Source of the DNA: an uncultured Flavobacteriaceae bacterium
GTDB lineage: Bacteria; Bacteroidota; Bacteroidia; Flavobacteriales; Flavobacteriaceae
Assembly: GCA_913020685.1 (NCBI GenBank)
Contig: CAJWAY010000026.1
Span: forward strand, 1-14,630
Direction of reading: 5' to 3'
DNA: 14,630 bases
Of the stretch, positions 1-9,200 are shown in pieces; the first letter of the stretch is position 1, and the number at the start of each line of letters is the position of its first letter. Under the pieces are notes generated by a model. The model did not search any database. It was not told the DNA's origin and saw only the letters and a list, made by a program, of their open reading frames with translations. Made by a program: the position numbers and the translations under genes.

Positions 1-482
1 AAACACTTCAGCCACTGCAAAGAAAGGAAATTCCCCTCTATGTAAAATCCTTTGATAATCCGGAAAATAAGGGTACAGCTGTCTCAAAAGGAAAAACCCT
101 CCATCCAGAAGTTCCCTGCTATATTGTCAAAAATGACCAAACCCTGTTAAAATTGTCCTCCAAAGATTTTTCTTTTATGGTAGAGGACAACATCAGCGAG
201 ATCTTTGCACTTTTGCACCAATATCAAATGCGGGTGGAGATGATCCAAAATTCGGCCATTAGTTTTTCCTTATGCATCTATAATAAATATAGTAAGTTGA
301 AACTGTTACTGGAGGCTCTAAAAACAAAGTTTAAAGTAGAGCTTACTGATGGGGTTTCTCTCTATACAATTCGCCATTTTGACAAACCGGCTATCAATTT
401 TATTAAAAATAAGGTGGGCGAAATTTTAGTCGAGCAAAGAACTACAGATACTGCTCAGTTTGTAGTGAGGGAGTCGGCCTAA
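1..482 (+). CDS. lysC: Aspartokinase, C-terminal part (5' end outside window)
   Basis: Aspartokinase phosphorylates L-aspartate with ATP, the first step toward lysine, threonine and methionine (and diaminopimelate for the cell wall). The frame is open from base 3, so only the last 159 residues are visible. They begin with the family's signature PLYVKSFDNPENKGTAVS, which closes the kinase domain. The C-terminal regulatory region of ACT type follows, where end-product amino acids normally bind, with a typical ACT turn in VEMIQNSAISFSLCI. The catalytic N-terminus lies off the window, so whether this copy is mono- or bifunctional is not shown directly. The stop soon after the ACT region, with no homoserine dehydrogenase domain, argues for the monofunctional form. 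The TAA stop overlaps by 4 bases with the stop of the convergent dehydrogenase gene. A TTG at 153 could be taken for a start but is internal to the conserved protein. Confidence 0.9.
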   Translation, partial: TLQPLQRKEIPLYVKSFDNPENKGTAVSKGKTLHPEVPCYIVKNDQTLLKLSSKDFSFMVEDNISEIFALLHQYQMRVEMIQNSAISFSLCIYNKYSKLKLLLEALKTKFKVELTDGVSLYTIRHFDKPAINFIKNKVGEILVEQRTTDTAQFVVRESA

Positions 483-1417
483 AAAAACAGTTTTTTCACT
501 TTTTCTACAATGGTGGTGGCCAGTTTTACATGGCTTTCCCGTGTCCATCCCGCTACATGAGGACTGAGTAGGACATTGTCTGCCTCCATCAAATATTGAA
601 GTGCGGGTGGGAGTTTTTCTTCGTTGAAGATGGAGGAGAAGGATCGGGTTTCGTATTCCAAAACATCCAGTCCCGCGCCTAAGACTTTTTTGGATTTTAG
701 TCCTTCGATAAGATCAACTGTAACCACAGCCGAACCCCGGGCGGTATTCAATAGCCAAAAGGGGTGGGTCATGTTGGCAATAAATTTTTTATTGATCATT
801 CCATGGGTCTTTGTGGTTTGTGGAATGTGGAGGCTGATGACTTCGCACTGAGATTGCAGCTCTTCCAAACTGACTTGCCGAGCAAATTGATCCCCCACAT
901 TGTCCAAAATGTCATAACAAAGGGTTTTGACCGCGAAGCCAGATATTTTTTGGGCAAAACTTTTTCCAGTATTGCCGTAGCCAATGATGCCCAGGGTTCT
1001 GCCAGAGAGTTCCCATCCACGGTGGCCTTCCCGGTCCCATCGCCTGGATCGTATTGCGGCATCTCCTGAATTGAGTCGGTTCATCAAGGACAAAAGCATA
1101 CCCAAGGCGTGTTCTCCTACTGCATTTCGATTCCCCTCGGGAGCATTTAATAAATGAATATTTCGAGATTCTGCAGCATTAACATCTATGTTTTCAAGTC
1201 CAGCTCCAACACGACCAATGAATTTAAGTTTTTTGGCTCGGGCCAAAAAATCCTCGTCTATGGGGTATTTACTCCGGATGATGAGTCCCTCATATTGATC
1301 TATTTTAGCCCTAATTTCTTTAAGTGAATCGTTATAGGCCGCATCATTTTGAAACCCCAAGGCTTGCAGCCCTTTGATTAGGGTGGGGTGGTTTTCCTCT
1401 AGGTGTAAAACTTTCAT
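479..1417 (-). CDS. D-isomer-specific 2-hydroxyacid dehydrogenase (phosphoglycerate dehydrogenase-like)
   Basis: This is a 312-residue NAD(P)-dependent cytosolic dehydrogenase of the D-2-hydroxyacid family. The dinucleotide-binding glycine motif GYGNTG lies at residues 146-151, within TLGIIGYGNTGKSFAQKI. The catalytic triad is readable as Arg227 (NTARGSAV), Glu256 (DVLEYE) and His287 (SPHVAGWT). The length fits the short SerA-like subgroup, which lacks the C-terminal ACT/ASB regulatory domains of E. coli SerA. A likely substrate is 3-phosphoglycerate (serine synthesis), but glyoxylate, hydroxypyruvate or another 2-ketoacid is possible, and no serC or serB is next to it. It is the last gene of the minus-strand block, 9 bases after mgtE, and ends by overlapping the lysC stop. 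I see no room for a private promoter, so it is probably read from upstream. Confidence 0.87.
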   Translation of the reverse strand: MKVLHLEENHPTLIKGLQALGFQNDAAYNDSLKEIRAKIDQYEGLIIRSKYPIDEDFLARAKKLKFIGRVGAGLENIDVNAAESRNIHLLNAPEGNRNAVGEHALGMLLSLMNRLNSGDAAIRSRRWDREGHRGWELSGRTLGIIGYGNTGKSFAQKISGFAVKTLCYDILDNVGDQFARQVSLEELQSQCEVISLHIPQTTKTHGMINKKFIANMTHPFWLLNTARGSAVVTVDLIEGLKSKKVLGAGLDVLEYETRSFSSIFNEEKLPPALQYLMEADNVLLSPHVAGWTRESHVKLATTIVEKVKKLFF

Positions 1418-1426
1418 GCCGCGTAA

Positions 1427-2785
1427 TTAGAAGCCCAAAAAGATTTTGGCCATGTAAAAGAAAAGGAAAATACCAAAGATGTCATTGGCAGTGGTGATAA
1501 AAGGCCCGGTAGCTATGGCTGGGTCTATACCTCTTTTGTTGAGAATGATGGGAACAAAAGTACCAATCAATGCTGCAATGATGATCACGCCCATCATAGA
1601 TCCGGCAATGGTGAGGCTGATGATGAGGTCTTGTTGGATGATCATGCCAAAGAGTATGAGGATAAGGGAGAGGGCCAAACCATTGATAAGGCTCAATCCA
1701 ACCTCTTTAAAAAGCAGGTGGATTAGTGAACCTTTAACCACATTGTTGGCCAAACCTTGCACGATGATGGCGGAGGATTGTACCCCTACATTTCCCGCCA
1801 TGGCTGCAATCAGTGGGGTATAGTAGAACAAGCTTCTTAGTTCGGGCAGTTCCATAACTTGCTCAAAATCCTGGAGGATAAATACGCTTCCCAAACCACC
1901 TAAGAGTCCCAGAAAAAGCCAGGGTAGTCGAGCCTTGGTGAGTTCTAAAATACCGTCGTTGGCTTCTACATCATTGGAAATTCCTGCCGCCAGTTGATAA
2001 TCTTTTTCGGCCTCTTCTTTGATCAGGTCCACGATATCGTCAATGGTGATACGCCCCATGAGTTGTTTTTTGTTGTTGACCACCGGGATGGCTTCCAAGT
2101 CGTATTTGGACATTATGTTGGCTACTTCCTCTCCTGGTTGATCTACAGTTACAAAATCAACCTTTGGGATGTATATGTCTTTGACGATGGCCCTTGAGTT
2201 GGCGGTGATCAGGTCTTTAAGGGAAAGCCGCCCTTTGAGGACGTTTTTTTCATCAACTACATAAATGGAGTGTACTCGTGTCACTTCTTCTGCTTGGGCA
2301 CGCATGGAATTGAGGCATTTGAGCACGCTCAGCCCTTCTTCTACTTTTACCAATTCTTTGGCCATCAAGCCGCCGGCCGTATCTTCGTTATAGGCTAGCA
2401 GTTCGCGTATGTCCTCTAAATGCCCTGTGTCACTGATCTGAGACATGACCGGTTCTTGGCGTTCTTCGGGCAATTCACCTATCAGGTCGGCGGCGTCGTC
2501 TGTATCGAGTTCCTCGATCTCTTCGGCAATTTCCTTAGCAGAGAGGTTTTCCAATATGCCCTCTCTAATGTCTTCGTCGACCTCTGCTAGTGCATCGGCT
2601 GTTTTATCACTGTCTAATAATTTGACCAGATAGGTTGCCTGATCGGTGGAGATTTCATTAATGATCTCAGCAATATCAGCGTAGTGGAGGTCTTTAAGGT
2701 TTTTTTGCAGTTTTTTGTCTGCGCCGTTATCGATCAACTCCTCGATGAACTTTATTCCGTTTTTATTGATTTCATATTTTGGCAT
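1427..2785 (-). CDS. mgtE: Magnesium transporter MgtE
   Basis: MgtE is an inner-membrane, Mg2+-gated Mg2+ channel, usually a homodimer. The 452-residue protein has the full family layout. Residues 1-130 form the acidic helical MgtE_N domain, with ELDTDDAADLIGELP near 92-106. Two CBS domains, about 135-255, sense cytosolic Mg2+. From about 285 there are five hydrophobic membrane segments. The conserved pore signature PLIAAMAGNVGVQSSAI (324-340) is present. So is the last-helix motif DPAIATGPFITTANDIFG (421-438), whose Asp435 corresponds to the ion-selecting aspartate of Thermus MgtE. The first 14 bases overlap the 3' end of rsmA, which suggests translational coupling. Nothing in the short leader suggests an M-box-type Mg2+ riboswitch, so control is probably through the CBS gate. 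Confidence 0.95.
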   Translation of the reverse strand: MPKYEINKNGIKFIEELIDNGADKKLQKNLKDLHYADIAEIINEISTDQATYLVKLLDSDKTADALAEVDEDIREGILENLSAKEIAEEIEELDTDDAADLIGELPEERQEPVMSQISDTGHLEDIRELLAYNEDTAGGLMAKELVKVEEGLSVLKCLNSMRAQAEEVTRVHSIYVVDEKNVLKGRLSLKDLITANSRAIVKDIYIPKVDFVTVDQPGEEVANIMSKYDLEAIPVVNNKKQLMGRITIDDIVDLIKEEAEKDYQLAAGISNDVEANDGILELTKARLPWLFLGLLGGLGSVFILQDFEQVMELPELRSLFYYTPLIAAMAGNVGVQSSAIIVQGLANNVVKGSLIHLLFKEVGLSLINGLALSLILILFGMIIQQDLIISLTIAGSMMGVIIIAALIGTFVPIILNKRGIDPAIATGPFITTANDIFGIFLFFYMAKIFLGF

Positions 2786-3551
2786 TCCCCAATTTTTTTG
2801 TCAATTCTATGAATTGAGCCGCAGACAATTTTTCGGGCCGCATGTCAAAGATACTATCTTCTAAAATAAGTTTAGGAATATTAAGACTTTTGAGGCTGTT
2901 TCTCAAGGTTTTTCGGCGATGTTGAAATCCGGTTTTAACGATTTTAAAGAGTAGTTTTTCATCGAAATTCGTTGTCAAATCGTTCTTTCTCTGAAGTGAA
3001 AGAACCCCCGAATCTACTTTTGGCGGGGGAGAAAACACAGTGGGGGAAATATTAAAATGGTATTGTGTCTGGTAATAAGTTTGACACAAAACAGAGAGAA
3101 CACCATAGGCTTTGGTTCCGGGTTTTTCGCATATCCTCTGTGCTACTTCTTTTTGAAACATGCCACAAAAAAAAGGAAGGTATTGGCGGTATTCAAGCGC
3201 TTTGAATACGATTTGACTTGAAATGTTGTAAGGGAAGTTTCCTATAATGCCAAATTTTTGGCCATCAAAGGTTTTGGAGAGGTCCATTTTAAGAAAATCT
3301 TCGTTGAGTGTATTTTTTTGTAACTCAGGATATTTTTGGTTAAGGAAGGTTACGGATTCTGTATCAATTTCAACCAATTTAAGATTTTTGATTTTTGGGA
3401 TCAAGAATTGGGTAAGTACACCCATACCGGGGCCTATTTCGAGGATGTTGTCACAGTTTTGATGTTGAAGTAAATCCGTAATTTTTTGAGCGATATTTAG
3501 ATCATTCAAAAAATGTTGTCCAATTTTTTTTTTAGGAGAAACGGCTTTCAT
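2772..3551 (-). CDS. rsmA: 16S rRNA (adenine1518-N6/adenine1519-N6)-dimethyltransferase RsmA (KsgA)
   Basis: RsmA dimethylates two adjacent adenines in the helix-45 loop of 16S rRNA, a late checkpoint in 30S assembly; loss in other bacteria gives kasugamycin resistance. The 259-residue protein is normal length. Visible motifs are the N-terminal KKKIGQHFLND, SAM-binding motif I as NILEIGPGMGVLT (35-47), the acidic residue Glu61 after strand 2 that holds the ribose, and motif IV as NFPYNISS (105-112). The Phe for Leu in NFPYN is common in Bacteroidota. The C-terminal rRNA-recognition part carries FQHRRKTLRNSLK. Its ATG overlaps the TGA of the DUF4286 gene (ATGA), and its own stop lies inside mgtE, so it is embedded in the operon. 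Confidence 0.95.
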   Translation of the reverse strand: MKAVSPKKKIGQHFLNDLNIAQKITDLLQHQNCDNILEIGPGMGVLTQFLIPKIKNLKLVEIDTESVTFLNQKYPELQKNTLNEDFLKMDLSKTFDGQKFGIIGNFPYNISSQIVFKALEYRQYLPFFCGMFQKEVAQRICEKPGTKAYGVLSVLCQTYYQTQYHFNISPTVFSPPPKVDSGVLSLQRKNDLTTNFDEKLLFKIVKTGFQHRRKTLRNSLKSLNIPKLILEDSIFDMRPEKLSAAQFIELTKKLGNAKI

Positions 3552-3859
3552 TGGTATTTTTTTATGATTTCGAGCTGACTGCTGAAATGCAGCACCGCTT
3601 CACCAAAATCCATCTTGATTCGATCTTTTAGAGTTTTGTCTTCGTTATTTAAAAAGTTCTCAAGTGTATTGTGGTCTTTGATTTGATACTGAAGGGCATA
3701 GACAGCCTCCTCTGTTGGGCTATTAGTATTGAGCTTTAGAATGGAGGTGCCACTTATATTTTCAGATTTAGAAATATTATTAAGTTGAAGATCGACCCAT
3801 TCCAGCCATTGATTTTCGACTTCTGGCGCCACATTGCATGTGACATTATATAGTATCAT
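3548..3859 (-). CDS. DUF4286 family protein, function unknown
   Basis: This is a small soluble protein of 103 residues matching the Bacteroidota DUF4286 pattern: it starts MILYNVTCNV, then a Trp-rich stretch QWLEWVDLQ near 17-25, and a C-terminal GEAVLHFSSQLEIIK. The alternation of strands and helices suggests a dimeric ferredoxin-like (ABM/EthD-type) fold, but that is inference and no catalytic residue is evident. There is no signal peptide or membrane segment. It lies 4 bases after serS and overlaps rsmA by 4 bases (ATGA), so it is almost certainly co-translated with these translation-related genes. The context may hint at a role near RNA or translation but does not prove one. Confidence 0.8.
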   Translation of the reverse strand: MILYNVTCNVAPEVENQWLEWVDLQLNNISKSENISGTSILKLNTNSPTEEAVYALQYQIKDHNTLENFLNNEDKTLKDRIKMDFGEAVLHFSSQLEIIKKYQ

Positions 3860-3863
3860 CCGA

Positions 3864-5135
3864 TCAGTTGATTATTTCAAAACCTGTGTATGGAACTAAT
3901 ACTTTTGGTAATTTAATACCATCGGGGGTCTGATGATTTTCAAGCAAGCCTGCTATCACTCTGGGTAATGCCAGTGAGCTTCCGTTGAGGGTATGAACAG
4001 CTTGTTTTTTTCCATTCCTATCTTTGTATCGCAGTTGCAATCGTTCTGACTGAAAGCTTTTGAAGGTAGAAATAGAGCTTATTTCTAACCATCTTTTTTG
4101 GGCGGTGGAGTAGACTTCAAAATCGAAGGTCAGTGCGGCGGTAAAACCGAGATCGCCCCCGCAGAGTTTTAATATGCGGTAGGGGAGTTCCAATTCTTCC
4201 AAAATACTTTTGACGTGGTCTACCATTTGATCCAATGCTGCTCTGGAATTTTGTGGTTCTTCAAACCTTACAATTTCTACCTTATCAAATTGATGAAGTC
4301 GGTTGAGTCCCCTGACATTGGCACCATAACTTCCAGCTTCTCGCCTGAAACATGGAGTATATCCGGTCATACAGATGGGCAGGTCTTTGGCCTCTAATAG
4401 TTGGTTTCTTAAGAGATTAGTCAAGGGTACCTCCGCTGTGGGGATGAGGTAGAGTCCGTCTTCAGGGATATGGTACATCTGACCTTCTTTGTCGGGCAAC
4501 TGCCCGGTTCCGAATCCTGAATCTTCGTTCACCAAGTGGGGTACTTGAAATTCGGTATAACCGGCAGCGGTATTTTTGTCCAAAAAGTATTGAATAAGAG
4601 CCCTCTGGAGTTTGGCACCTTTACCTTTATAAACCGGGAATCCGGCTCCGGTAATTTTACTGCCCAAGTCAAAATCAATCAAATCGTATTGTGCGGCCAA
4701 TTCCCAGTGGGGAAGCGCATTCTCCTTTAAGTTAGGAATGCTGCCAGCGCTAAATACCTCTTCATTGTCATTTTCCGAGTTCCCTGATGGAACACTTTCA
4801 TCAGGGATATTAGGAATTTGAGTTCGGATGGACAAAAGAGCCACTTCAAGATTTTGAAGTTGCTCTTGTAGAACTTTTCCAGTGGATTTTAACTCGGCTG
4901 TTTTCGATTTTAATACACTGGCTTTTTCGTCTTGTCCTGATTTAAAAAGGATTCCAATTTCTTTGGCCAGTTGATTGCTTTTGGAAAGGGTTTCATCTAA
5001 TTGGCTTTGAAGTGATCTCCTTTTCTGGTCTGTTTCAAGCAACTTGTCGACCAGCTCTGGATGCGGGAAATTTCTTTTGGCCAGTCCTTCTTTGATTTTT
5101 TCGGTATGTTCTCTCAGGTATGAAAGCGGTAACAT
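3864..5135 (-). CDS. serS: Seryl-tRNA synthetase
   Basis: SerRS charges tRNA-Ser (and tRNA-Sec where present) with serine. The 423-residue class II synthetase is full length. Residues 1-110 form the antiparallel coiled-coil arm that grips the long variable arm of tRNA-Ser. Then come the TAEVPLTN serine/ATP loop (233-240), motif 2 in CFRREAGSYGANVRGLNRLH (262-281) with HQFDKVE after it, and motif 3 in HTLNGSSLALPRVIAGLLEN (381-400). In the conserved block before motif 3 this copy reads EISSISTF, where most SerRS have Asn in place of Thr357; the codon (4065-4067, ACC) is one base from AAC. A TAAATTTG promoter motif lies 46 bases upstream, at the end of ribF. The gene is followed after 4 bases by the DUF4286 gene. 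Confidence 0.96.
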   Translation of the reverse strand: MLPLSYLREHTEKIKEGLAKRNFPHPELVDKLLETDQKRRSLQSQLDETLSKSNQLAKEIGILFKSGQDEKASVLKSKTAELKSTGKVLQEQLQNLEVALLSIRTQIPNIPDESVPSGNSENDNEEVFSAGSIPNLKENALPHWELAAQYDLIDFDLGSKITGAGFPVYKGKGAKLQRALIQYFLDKNTAAGYTEFQVPHLVNEDSGFGTGQLPDKEGQMYHIPEDGLYLIPTAEVPLTNLLRNQLLEAKDLPICMTGYTPCFRREAGSYGANVRGLNRLHQFDKVEIVRFEEPQNSRAALDQMVDHVKSILEELELPYRILKLCGGDLGFTAALTFDFEVYSTAQKRWLEISSISTFKSFQSERLQLRYKDRNGKKQAVHTLNGSSLALPRVIAGLLENHQTPDGIKLPKVLVPYTGFEIIN

Positions 5136-5181
5136 GAGTTTTTATTTCGGAGTAAAGTTAGAAGAAACGAATGGATTAATT

Positions 5182-5189
5182 CAAATTTA
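5182..5189 (-). promoter_or_regulatory. Bacteroidota -7 promoter motif before serS
   Basis: Read on the minus strand these bases are TAAATTTG, an exact match to the Bacteroidota TAnnTTTG -7 element. It sits over the ribF stop codon, about 46 bases before the serS ATG, so it would give serS a short leader and allow transcription apart from ribF. I see no clear -33 TTG at the usual 19-21 base spacing. A near match, TAACTTTA (5153-5160), lies closer to the gene. Confidence 0.4.
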
Positions 5190-6119
5190 AAGGTATTTTG
5201 GAATTAATTTTTGACAGCTTTTTTGGTCGATACTGAGTTGATTTCCCAATCTCTCAAGTGATTCATATTTTTGTTCATCTCTTATTTTTTCCAACAGCTC
5301 AATTTTTAATTTATTTCCATAAAGGTCACCTTCAAAATCGAAAAAATAAATTTCGATTTGGATTTTTTTCCCAGAGACTGTAGGGCGTTTTCCAATATTC
5401 ATCATTCCAAAATATTTTATGTTATTCAATTGACTTTGAACGAGGTAAACGCCATTTTTAGGCCTAAGTTTGTGTTTCTCTTTAATGTCTAAATTGGCGG
5501 TTGGATAACCAATTTTTCTACCTATTTTGTCCCCTTTAACAATGGACCCATTGAGTGAAAAGGGTCTACCTAAATATTGGTTAGTTTTTTCAATCTCTCC
5601 TGCCAATATGGTATTTCTCACTTTGGTGGAGCTCACCGCTATGGACGCTATATCTTGGGCTGGAATCTCATCAACCGTAAAATTGTAGTCTAAACCAAAG
5701 TGTTTTAGATCCTCAACGTTAGCCTCTCGGTTTCTTCCAAATCTGTGATCATATCCTATAATTAGCTTTGAAATGTTTAGGCCATTGACCAAAATGTCTC
5801 TGGTAAATTCTGTGGCTGTTAGCCTGGAAAACTCTTGTGTAAAGGGTTGGACTATTAGTATTTCGACTCCCATTATTTCCAAAAGTTGACTCTTTTCCTC
5901 TAAAGTGTCAATCATTTTAAGTTGGGTATCTTTTTGTAAAACCATTCTAGGATGAGGAGAAAAAGTTAATACTATAGCACTTAAATCCTTACTTCTGGCC
6001 TCTGAAACTAAATCACGAATTATTTTTTGATGTCCAATATGAACTCCATCAAATGTTCCAATGGTAACTACTGAGGGTTTTTTGGGGGAGTAATTACTAA
6101 TGTTATGGATGACCTCCAT
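5187..6119 (-). CDS. ribF: Bifunctional riboflavin kinase / FAD synthetase
   Basis: RibF phosphorylates riboflavin to FMN and then adenylylates FMN to FAD. The start is placed at the ATG at 6119, giving 310 residues beginning MEVIHNIS. A longer reading from 6173 would add 18 unconserved residues and would begin upstream of the TACTTTTG promoter motif, so it is unlikely. The N-terminal nucleotidyltransferase domain shows VVTIGTFDGVHIGHQKII (17-34), which contains the HxGH motif, and later IIGYDHRFGRNREA. The C-terminal riboflavin kinase domain begins near residue 175 with GDKIGRKIGYPTANLD, whose PTAN motif binds Mg-ATP, and ends in a helical region. It is the first gene of the minus-strand block and is divergent from the metalloprotease gene. 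Confidence 0.94.
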   Translation of the reverse strand: MEVIHNISNYSPKKPSVVTIGTFDGVHIGHQKIIRDLVSEARSKDLSAIVLTFSPHPRMVLQKDTQLKMIDTLEEKSQLLEIMGVEILIVQPFTQEFSRLTATEFTRDILVNGLNISKLIIGYDHRFGRNREANVEDLKHFGLDYNFTVDEIPAQDIASIAVSSTKVRNTILAGEIEKTNQYLGRPFSLNGSIVKGDKIGRKIGYPTANLDIKEKHKLRPKNGVYLVQSQLNNIKYFGMMNIGKRPTVSGKKIQIEIYFFDFEGDLYGNKLKIELLEKIRDEQKYESLERLGNQLSIDQKSCQKLIPKYL

Positions 6120-6139
6120 CTTAAAATTTTGATATTTAT

Positions 6140-6147
6140 CAAAAGTA
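6140..6147 (-). promoter_or_regulatory. Bacteroidota -7 promoter motif before ribF
   Basis: On the minus strand this reads TACTTTTG, an exact TAnnTTTG match, 20 bases upstream of the ATG at 6119. A start of transcription about 7 bases downstream would leave a leader of roughly 14 bases, which supports the ATG at 6119 over the one at 6173. A -33 TTG at 19-21 bases is not evident. Confidence 0.5.
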
Positions 6148-6167
6148 CACCTAAAATGCTTCAGGTT

Positions 6168-6175
6168 TAACATTG
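6168..6175 (+). promoter_or_regulatory. Possible -7 motif for the metalloprotease gene (one mismatch)
   Basis: TAACATTG matches TAnnTTTG at all but one fixed position and lies 33 bases before the proposed TTG start at 6209. The leader that would follow is A-rich (many A runs at 6183-6202), a usual feature in front of Bacteroidota starts. No -33 TTG is obvious, so this is a weak call. Confidence 0.25.
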
Positions 6176-6208
6176 TTTTTTTAAATTAAGAAACAAAAAA
6201 ACCTGATT

Positions 6209-9200
6209 TTGACAATATATCGTTTTTGTCTTTTTTTATTGATGATAATATTCATTGGTTTGTCGGGTACCAATGCACAGCAATTTTGGTCATTAGCTTC
6301 AGATAATCCAGTTGAACATCTGTCTATTTCTGATGACAAAGGACGCTTAGTAATGGATTTTGATGCAGCCGCATTCCAAAATAAATTGACCAATTTGGAA
6401 GGGACCAGTTTTTTGGCAGGTAAAGATCAGGTAAAAATGGTTTTACCAAATGAATACGGAGAAGAGGAAGAGTTTGAACTCGAAAAAACAGACGTATTAT
6501 CTCCCGAACTACAAGAAGTATTCCCTGAAATTAGAACTTATGTTGGAAGAAGCCTAGAACGCCCTAATATAAATATTAGACTTTCTTACACACCTACAGG
6601 AATCAATGCTTGGATACGTAATCCAAGTGGTGAAAGTTGGTTTTTACAGCCTTTAGTAGGCCAAAAAAACCGCTATATTTCCTACAAACGATCTGTGCAA
6701 AGTACCCCTGACGGTTTTAATTGTTCCACTTCTTTAAAGGACAATTGGAAAGATTTAACCTTGTCTAGTAATGATCGAAATAGTTTTAGAAAAGTAAATT
6801 CTGGAGTTATAAAAACCTTTAGACTGGCGATTTCGACAACGGGAGGCTATACCTCTTTTTGGGGGGACGATGATCCTTCCAATGGAACGAATAAGGAGGA
6901 TGCATATGCAGCTGTGGTTAGCACGATTAATAGGGTTAACGAAGTCTTTGAAACAGAATTGGGAATCCATCTGGAATTGGTCACAGGACTTGATTTGATT
7001 TTTCCAAATGTTGAAACTGATCCTTACACGAATGACTTAAATACTCAGGCTCAAGAAACTTTGGATGAAATATTTGGAGCTGAGAATTATGATGTGGGCC
7101 ATCTGTTTGCATATGTCAATAATGGAGGAAATGGAAACGCTGGTACTGTGGGTAGTGTTTGTCAAAATGGGATTAAAGGAGGGGCTTTTAGTGCACACTC
7201 TTTCCAGGGCACCGCTAATGACCCTCATCTAAATGATCATTTTGATATTGACTATGTGACTCATGAAATTGCGCATCAATTTGGAGCCTTTCATACTTTT
7301 TCTCACAATAATGAGTTTGAGGGATTCAGCGCAGAACCCGGAAGCGGTTCGACTATAATGGGGTACGCCGGGATCGTAGGTTTGGATAATGTTCAGCTGC
7401 ATAGTGACCCTTATTTTCATTATTACAGCATTCAGAACATCAACGACTATACTGATGAAAAAACCTGTTATTCGTCGATTACCAATGAAAATCAAATTCC
7501 CACTGTTTCTGCCAACAGAGACTACACCCTACCAGTGGGAACAGCCTATGAGCTAAAAGCAGTTGGTTCTGATCCAGAAGGGGATTCATTATATTATTGT
7601 TGGGAACAATTGGATTCGGGTCAGGTGGATATTTACAATTTCGGACCATACAATCATTTGGGAGCTCAAGCAAGATCAATGCCGCCTTCCATCAGTCCTA
7701 ACAGAGTTATTCCCGAAATGAGTGCCGTTCTAGAGGGAAATTTGACTGTTTACAATCCTCAAATAGATGGGCAATGGGAAACTGTTTCTTTAGTCGACAG
7801 AACAATGACATGGGCTGTTACAGCAAGAGATCGTTTTCCTGCATCCATCGGTGGTTCTGGTAGAATGGCTTTCGATATCAAAGCACTTAATTTTATATCT
7901 GATGCGGGCCCCTTTAAAATGACTTCTCAAAATCATGAGGGTATACTTTGGGAAGCAGGAACTAAACAAATTTTGACCTGGGATGTTGCACAAACTGATA
8001 TGGCCCCTATAGAAACAAAATTTGTCTCCGTATTTTTATCCACAGACGGGGGAGCTAACTTCGAAATACGCTTACTTTCCTCAACACCCAACGACGGAGA
8101 GGAGGTAATCACAGTCCCGGGAGGGATAAGCTCTGACAGGGTAAGGATCAAAATTGTACCTGACAATTCCATTTATTTTGCTGTAAATTCTAACGATATT
8201 GAAATCATATCTGCTCCTTTTGTTTTGACCTTCGATAGTTATGACCAGGAGGCTTGTCAAGACGACGTGACTTTTGCCTTTGAATTTGATGTTTTTTCGG
8301 AAGCCGATCAAAGCGTTAGTTTGAGTTTTATCGAACTTCCCTCAGCCCTTTCAGCTCAGTTTTCAAACCCCCAGCTCACTAATGCAGACTCATCTGGAAC
8401 AATAAATATTTCCGGTTTTAACAACCTTCCTCCGCAGGATTTGGTAGTGACTTTAAGAGCAGAGGGACAGAATCTGAGCCGTTCCATCAATTTGGAGTTA
8501 AAAATTAGAGAAGATAATTTTCAGGGAATTGACCTGTTGACTCCTGTCAATCCAGAACAAGAACAAAGTAGAACGGTAAGCCTCAGTTGGACTGCTCATC
8601 AAAACGCAACTGAATATAGAATTGAAGTTTCCAAATCAGAAACTTTTTCGAGTTTAACGCATTCTAAAACTGTATTTTCAACATCAACAAGTTTAGAGAA
8701 TTTGGATTTTAGTAATGTCTATTTTTGGCGGGTTAAGCCTATAAACAGTTGTGGAGAAGGGGGCTATTCTGAAGCTGGAAATTTTAGGACCTATACAGTC
8801 AATTGTAAAACCTATAATGTTGAGGAATTGCCTGTTCAAATTAACGATGCGATTGGAAGCATAGTGAAAACCACGGATGTGAATCTAGATATATACGATC
8901 AGGCAATAGTCCAAGATCTTGATGTTAATTTAACAATAGATCACGGATATATTGGGGACATCTCTCTATATTTAGTTGCTCCCGACAACACTAGAATCAA
9001 ATTAGCCCAAAATTTAGGTGATAATCAGAATGACTATATAGATACTGTATTTGATCAAGAGTCCTCTAACCCAGTTGTTTTTGCAGTGCCCCCTTTTACA
9101 GGGAGGTATAGACCCCAAGGAGATCTATCATTGTTGTACGGTAAAAATTTAAAAGGTAGATGGAAACTTGAGGTTCAGGACCAATATGATGATTCTATTG

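Noticed and set aside
1479..1823. 114-residue + strand frame opposite mgtE
   Set aside because: It is a shadow of the mgtE membrane domain, with low-complexity Met/Ile content and no start signals.
6148..6166. Imperfect inverted repeat CCTAAA/TTCAGG between the divergent ribF and protease genes, as a possible operator
   Set aside because: The arms are only six bases with a mismatch, which is within chance expectation. No second copy was seen.
6120..6173. Longer ribF start adding 18 residues
   Set aside because: The extra residues precede the conserved start, and the TACTTTTG promoter motif lies within them.
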